Source: Xylanibacter ruminicola
Lineage (GTDB): Bacteria > Bacteroidota > Bacteroidia > Bacteroidales > Bacteroidaceae
Length of the DNA: 64,000 nucleotides
Reading direction: 5' to 3'
Assembly: GCA_015060625.1 (NCBI GenBank)
Contig: SUYC01000011.1
Coordinates: forward strand, 62,001 to 126,000
Shown: positions 59,555 through 64,000 of the stretch, one piece after another
Layout of the letters: every line of letters begins with the position of its first letter
Position numbering within the stretch: the stretch's first letter is position 1
Made by a program: the position numbers and the translations under genes
The notes under the pieces: model-generated
What the model was told of the DNA's origin: nothing
The model's input: only the letters and a program-made list of their open reading frames with translations
Databases searched by the model: none

Positions 59555-62500
59555 ATGATAAAGAATAGGTTAGTTGTATTCATACAGTTGGTTTTGTTAG
59601 TTGCCGAGGCAGGTGCGCAGTCTATTTGGGACAGCGCGCACCTGGCCCAGGTGAAATCCTGCCTGGAGCAGCCGGCCTATGCTACGGCCTATCACCAGCT
59701 GATAAGCAGTGCCGACAGGCTGATGACTGCCGAACCTGTGTCGGTGATGATGAAGGAGAAAGCAGCTGTGAGTGGCAATAAACACGATTATCTGAGTTTG
59801 TCGCGCTACTATTGGCCTGATCCCAACGAACCGGATGGATTGCCTTATGTGGTGCGTGATGGCGAGTCGAATCCCGAACTCGAACATTATGATCGTCCCA
59901 AACTGGCTGAGATGGCTGGACGTGTCACCACCCTGGCGCTGGCATGGTACTTCAGTAACGACGAGCGCTATGCCCAGAAAGCTACCGAGCAGTTGCGGGT
60001 GTGGTTTATCAATAAGCACACCCGTATGAATCCTCATCTGAACTATGCCCAAACCATTCCAGGTAAGTTTGGAGGTATGGGGCGCTGCTATGGGGTGATT
60101 GATGGCTACTCTTTTGTAGAGATGCTGGATGCGGTGCAATTGTTAGAGCATTCAAAAGCGTTTACGGTCAACGATTCTAAAAGCATGAAGCGCTGGTTTG
60201 CCCAGTTCTTGAATTGGATACTGACCAGTAAACAAGGTATCGAGGAAGGGCAGCAGTTGAATAATCATTCTACTGCGCGCGATGTTCAGGTGATAGCCTA
60301 TGCCAGATATGTAGGTCATCAGAAGGTATTGAAACAGTATCTGAGTGAATTCTTTACCAAGCGAATGCAGCCACAGATAGCACCTGATGGCAAACAGCCC
60401 CGTGAACTGCGTCGCACGTTGGCTTTCGGCTATTCGCAGTATAACCTGAGTCATATCATCGATGTGTTTCAGATAGCGCGCGCTGCATCGTTCAGCATGC
60501 AGCCCGAAGCGCTACCGCTGTTAGAGAAAGCCGCCGATTTCCTGGCCCAGTATTTGGGAAAACAGGTGCAGGCATGGCCTTATCAGCAGATTAGCGAGTG
60601 GGACTATAAACAAAACCTGTTTGCCAAAGACCTGTATCGCTTGTATCTGTTGGATACGAAACGCTCTGATTATCTGCGTTTGGCGCAGCAGCATGTGGTG
60701 AAGCATTTTGCCGATAGGTTCTTCCTGCTGTATTACCAACCAGGTAGCATGGATCATGCCTTTGCAGCTGCCGATACACAGTTGCGCTACCTGCTGGAGA
60801 ATACCGAGACTGCCCGACAGCATGCGACCGACAAGAGTAAGATGATGCCACGCTGTGTGGAGAAAGATGGTTCTTTGCGCCTGGTTGGCATGCGCGACTG
60901 GTGCTCGGGCTTTTTCCCTGGCTCGCTATGGCAGATGTATGAGTACTCGAAAGATGATTTCTGGCGTGAAAAGGCAGCAGAGAACACGTGGCTGATTGAG
61001 AACGTGAAGTATCATGGTGGTACCCACGACTTGGGGTTCATGATGTATAACTCGTTCGGACAGGCTTACCGGCTGACTGGCGAAGAGTCCTATCGTGATG
61101 TCATCATCCAGTCGGCCAAGACCCTTGCCACCCGTTTCAATGAGAAGGTGGGCTGTATCCGTAGTTGGAGTTGGGGAACACCCGACCGTTGGCAGTTTGC
61201 TGTGATTATCGACAATATGATTAATCTGGAACTGCTGTTCGAGGCGTCGCGACTCACCAACGACCGGCGCTATTACGACATGGCAGTGAGTCATGCCAAT
61301 ACCACACTGCGAAATCATTTCCGTGAGGACGGCTCGTCGTATCACGTGGTTGACTACAATCCCGAGAATGGTAAGGTCATCAAGCGTATCACCCATCAGG
61401 GACTGTTCGATGAGTCGGTGTGGAGTCGTGGTCAGGCGTGGGGTTTGTATGGGTTCACCATGTGCTATCGATATACCCATGATGAGGCGTATCTGCGCCA
61501 AGCTCAGAAAATTGCCCGTTTCTTCTTTGGCCAGCAGCAGATGCCGACCGACCTGATACCTTATTGGGATATGCGCGATCCAGCCATTCCCAATGCTCCT
61601 CGCGACGCATCGGCGGCAGCTGTCTTTGCGTCGGGACTCTATGAACTGGCCACTTTTTCTGATGCCCAACAAGCTCAGGAATATCGGCGTATCGCTGATA
61701 AAATCATCTCGTCTTTGTTGTCAGGATATCGGTCTGAACCTCATACCATGAAAGGCTTCCTGCTTCTACATTCTACAGGCAACTATCCTGCCAAAGATGA
61801 GATTGATGTGCCTATTAACTATGCCGATTATTATTTCCTGGAGGCGCTGCACCGCTCGGGCTGGCAGACGGCTGACTGGCCGACGAGGAGCTTGAACGAT
61901 GGTTGGACATTCGAGGGAACACCCGTTAACCTGCCACATACGTGGAATGCCGATGCCTATACGGTGAAGGACTACCAAAAGGGTACTTTTACTTACGAGA
62001 GGCAACTGATGTGGGAGCGAAACGACCATGAAACGTGGCTGAAGATAGATGCGGCCTTTAAACATGCCGAGGTGCTGGTTAACGGACATACCGTTGGCCA
62101 GCACGTGGGCGGTTATACGGCGTTTGCCTTTAACCTCACGCCTTATCTGCACGAAGGTGCTAATACGCTACAGGTAAAAGTGGGTAATCAGGATGAGACC
62201 ATTGCCCCCATCTCGGCTGACTTTACCTTTATGGGCGGCATCTACCGTGATGTGTGGCTGGTAGAGAAGGCACCACAGCATTTTGAACTGTTGGATGGCG
62301 TGAACGTGACTGCCGACACTTGTCAGGTGACTGTTGACTGTAGGGTGGTTGGGGCTGCCGACTGTGAGGTGACGACCAGATTGCTGGATGCCGAAGGACA
62401 TCTGCTATCGGAAAGTAGAAAACAGGCGGCAGATAGTATCCGCCTGGAATTACCTCTGCCCAAGCAGCCTCGACTGTGGTCGCCCGAAACACCTTACTTA

Positions 62501-64000
62501 TATAAGGTGGTCACCACACTTCAACGTGGTGACGGTAAGGTGGTTTTCGACCGCGTGGAGCGTTATGTAGGTATCCGTTGGTATGCTTTCGATGCCGAGC
62601 GGGGCTTTCTGCTGAATGGCCAGCCCTATAAACTACATGGTGTTTGTATTCACCAGGACCAGAAACCTTTTGGTATCGCACTCGATGACGATCAGCATCG
62701 CCGCGATTTCCGTTTGATGAAGGAGATGGGCGTCAACTTTGTGCGCCTGGCACATTATCCGCAGGATGAGGCCCTGTTGGAGATGTGCGACCGCGAGGGT
62801 ATGCTGGTATGGGAGGAGATTCCTGTGGTGGATATCGTACCCGAAGGCGATGCCTTTGCCAAGAATTGCGAATGTCAGTTGCGTGAGATGATTCGTCAGC
62901 ATAAGCACCATACCTCTGTGATTCTTTGGGGCTATATGAATGAAATCCTGTTGCAGACGCAACGCCGTTATCAGGGGGCACAACTGGATGCTGCCATTCA
63001 GCGCACACTGCAATTGGCACGTCGCCTGGAGGATATCGTTCGTGAAGAAGACCCGACACGTGTGAGCGTGATGGCATTTCATGGTAGCAACGATTATAAT
63101 AAGGTGGGCTTGAGTGATATCCCCCAGGTGGTGGGTTGGAACCTTTATCAGGGTTGGTATGGTTCGGATATGCATGATTTTGAGCGCTTCCTGGATCGCC
63201 AGCATCGTCAGCAGCCGTCGCATCCTATCATCGTGAGCGAGTATGGAGCAGGTAGCGACCTCCGACTGCATAATCCTAAAAACGCTGTGGCCTTCGATTT
63301 CTCGATGGACTATCAGCAGCGTTACGCCGAGCATTACCTGCCTGTGATAGAACAAACACCCTATGTTTGTGGCGCTGCTTATTGGAACTTCATCGATTTT
63401 GCTTCGGCCAATCGTGATGAGTCGATGCCCCGCATGAACAATAAAGGTCTGGTAACCAACGACCGTAAGCCTAAGGACATTTATTATTTCTTCCAAGCCT
63501 CATGGTTGCCGAAACCGGTGGTTCACATTGCCACACGCGACTGGTCTGAACGTACTTCGTTTGAGTGCGTGATGCCTGTGAAAGTATATTCAAACCAGTC
63601 GGAAGTAGAGCTGATACATAATGGACGCTCGTTAGGCAGAAAGAAGGTTGAGAACCATCAGACCGTGTTTGATGTGGCTTTTGCCTGTGGCAGGAATACA
63701 TTGCATGCCGTTGCTGACGGTGTGGAGGATATGACCATCGTAAATTATGCACAGCCTTCTGGCGAGATAGCTGTGAATGTGGGGAGTAACTGCTATTTCC
63801 AGTCGGATGCCTCTGCACTTACTTGGTTGCCCGACCAGCCATACCGCGAGGGTAGCTGGGGGTATATCGGTGGTCAGGCTGTTCAAACGCAGACGGAGAT
63901 ACAGCTAACGGCTGATGGCCCGCTTTATCAGACCATGCGTGAAGGTATGGAGGCTTATTGCTTTGATGTGCCGACTGGACGGTATGAGGTTGAACTGTTG
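59555..64000 (+). CDS. Trifunctional exported enzyme: alginate-lyase-type PL + GH88 + GH2 (C-terminus outside window)
   Basis: One uninterrupted frame of at least 1482 codons, open at the window edge. Signal peptide 1-21 (ends EAGAQ). About 25-395: alginate-lyase-superfamily (alpha/alpha) barrel with LNNHST (N236, N237, H238), R286/R287 and Y293/Y296 in the catalytic positions. About 400-775: GH88 unsaturated glucuronyl hydrolase, with DWCSGFFPGSLW, D492 (THDLGF), D553 (IIDNMINLELLF; the 61-residue gap is the same as between D88 and D149 of Bacillus UGL) and SRGQAWGLYGF. From 779: GH2 with SLNDGWTF, GGIYRDVWL, acid/base E1130 (WGYMNE) and nucleophile E1229 (VSEYGAG), then a DUF4982-like part and the start of a malectin-like domain. 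The order matches stepwise attack on a uronic-acid polysaccharide. Confidence 0.9.
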   Translation, partial: MIKNRLVVFIQLVLLVAEAGAQSIWDSAHLAQVKSCLEQPAYATAYHQLISSADRLMTAEPVSVMMKEKAAVSGNKHDYLSLSRYYWPDPNEPDGLPYVVRDGESNPELEHYDRPKLAEMAGRVTTLALAWYFSNDERYAQKATEQLRVWFINKHTRMNPHLNYAQTIPGKFGGMGRCYGVIDGYSFVEMLDAVQLLEHSKAFTVNDSKSMKRWFAQFLNWILTSKQGIEEGQQLNNHSTARDVQVIAYARYVGHQKVLKQYLSEFFTKRMQPQIAPDGKQPRELRRTLAFGYSQYNLSHIIDVFQIARAASFSMQPEALPLLEKAADFLAQYLGKQVQAWPYQQISEWDYKQNLFAKDLYRLYLLDTKRSDYLRLAQQHVVKHFADRFFLLYYQPGSMDHAFAAADTQLRYLLENTETARQHATDKSKMMPRCVEKDGSLRLVGMRDWCSGFFPGSLWQMYEYSKDDFWREKAAENTWLIENVKYHGGTHDLGFMMYNSFGQAYRLTGEESYRDVIIQSAKTLATRFNEKVGCIRSWSWGTPDRWQFAVIIDNMINLELLFEASRLTNDRRYYDMAVSHANTTLRNHFREDGSSYHVVDYNPENGKVIKRITHQGLFDESVWSRGQAWGLYGFTMCYRYTHDEAYLRQAQKIARFFFGQQQMPTDLIPYWDMRDPAIPNAPRDASAAAVFASGLYELATFSDAQQAQEYRRIADKIISSLLSGYRSEPHTMKGFLLLHSTGNYPAKDEIDVPINYADYYFLEALHRSGWQTADWPTRSLNDGWTFEGTPVNLPHTWNADAYTVKDYQKGTFTYERQLMWERNDHETWLKIDAAFKHAEVLVNGHTVGQHVGGYTAFAFNLTPYLHEGANTLQVKVGNQDETIAPISADFTFMGGIYRDVWLVEKAPQHFELLDGVNVTADTCQVTVDCRVVGAADCEVTTRLLDAEGHLLSESRKQAADSIRLELPLPKQPRLWSPETPYLYKVVTTLQRGDGKVVFDRVERYVGIRWYAFDAERGFLLNGQPYKLHGVCIHQDQKPFGIALDDDQHRRDFRLMKEMGVNFVRLAHYPQDEALLEMCDREGMLVWEEIPVVDIVPEGDAFAKNCECQLREMIRQHKHHTSVILWGYMNEILLQTQRRYQGAQLDAAIQRTLQLARRLEDIVREEDPTRVSVMAFHGSNDYNKVGLSDIPQVVGWNLYQGWYGSDMHDFERFLDRQHRQQPSHPIIVSEYGAGSDLRLHNPKNAVAFDFSMDYQQRYAEHYLPVIEQTPYVCGAAYWNFIDFASANRDESMPRMNNKGLVTNDRKPKDIYYFFQASWLPKPVVHIATRDWSERTSFECVMPVKVYSNQSEVELIHNGRSLGRKKVENHQTVFDVAFACGRNTLHAVADGVEDMTIVNYAQPSGEIAVNVGSNCYFQSDASALTWLPDQPYREGSWGYIGGQAVQTQTEIQLTADGPLYQTMREGMEAYCFDVPTGRYEVELL

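Noticed and set aside
62633..63496. Minus-strand 287-codon open frame near the right edge
   Set aside because: It is antisense to the GH2 module, whose catalytic motifs WGYMNE and VSEYGAG are in the plus-strand frame that runs off the window.
1..64000. tRNA or rRNA genes, IS elements, prophage, toxin-antitoxin modules
   Set aside because: I looked in the intergenic regions and found no cloverleaf-like or transposase/integrase sequences; a covariance-model scan would be decisive for small RNAs.

Overview
The window looks like a chromosomal segment of a Bacteroidota species, most likely order Bacteroidales and close to Prevotella and relatives. Three things support this: Bacteroidota-type promoters (a -7 box TAnnTTTG, often with TTTG about 19-20 bp upstream) in front of nearly every transcription unit, SusC/SusD outer-membrane pairs, and Bacteroidota-restricted families (DUF4294, DUF4292, short ComEC, LuxR-type propeller regulators). 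I saw no tRNA, rRNA, CRISPR array, transposase, integrase or phage gene.

Layout. (1) 1-653: start of dxs, running off the left edge, then a DUF4294 protein and a helix-hairpin-helix outer-membrane protein. (2) 3544-20574: an envelope glycolipid block. It holds a GT4, GtrA, a polysaccharide deacetylase, a GtrB-like GT2, two GT87-type membrane glycosyltransferases, a HisC-like aminotransferase next to a LicC-like cytidylyltransferase, a GT2, a LicD phosphotransferase and an LpxL-like acyltransferase. A minus-strand operon miaB, MsbA-like ABC exporter and two LtaS-like phospho-headgroup transferases closes the block. (3) 20955-40817: a large polysaccharide-utilization locus (PUL1) on the plus strand: ThuA protein, ThuA-GH9 fusion, membrane-anchored REC-AraC regulator, ROK kinase, glucosamine-6-phosphate deaminase-like enzyme, FucP/NagP-type MFS permease, two SusC/SusD pairs, a surface glycan-binding lipoprotein and a GH18 chitinase. 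(4) 40814-51049: housekeeping genes: dGTPase, dut-TPR-DUF4292-EnvC operon, M20 deacylase with TerC, a short ComEC and an AEC permease. (5) 51082-64000: a second PUL (PUL2): a divergent propeller/LuxR regulator, SusC, a SusD whose native start is broken by a nonsense codon, a small lipoprotein, and a very large enzyme that runs off the right edge.

How it fits together. PUL1 reads as a chitin/chitosan or related amino-sugar system. GH18 and GH9 would cut outside or in the periplasm, the two SusCD pairs would import, the permease would cross the inner membrane, and the kinase and deaminase would feed fructose-6-phosphate. No N-acetylglucosamine-6-phosphate deacetylase and no GH20 is present, which suggests free glucosamine rather than GlcNAc as the product. 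PUL2 targets a uronic-acid polysaccharide: its last gene fuses an alginate-lyase-type PL domain, a GH88 unsaturated glucuronyl hydrolase and a GH2 glycosidase in one reading frame of at least 1482 codons, with catalytic residues recognisable in all three. Genes are packed tightly: five convergent pairs overlap at their 3' ends, and several genes start 4-10 nt from the promoter box, so their mRNAs are probably leaderless or nearly so.

The strongest candidates for something undescribed are the PL-GH88-GH2 enzyme, the ThuA-GH9 / degenerate-REC-AraC amino-sugar locus, and the HisC-like / LicC-like / LicD set, which could make and transfer a CDP-activated amino-alcohol phosphate.
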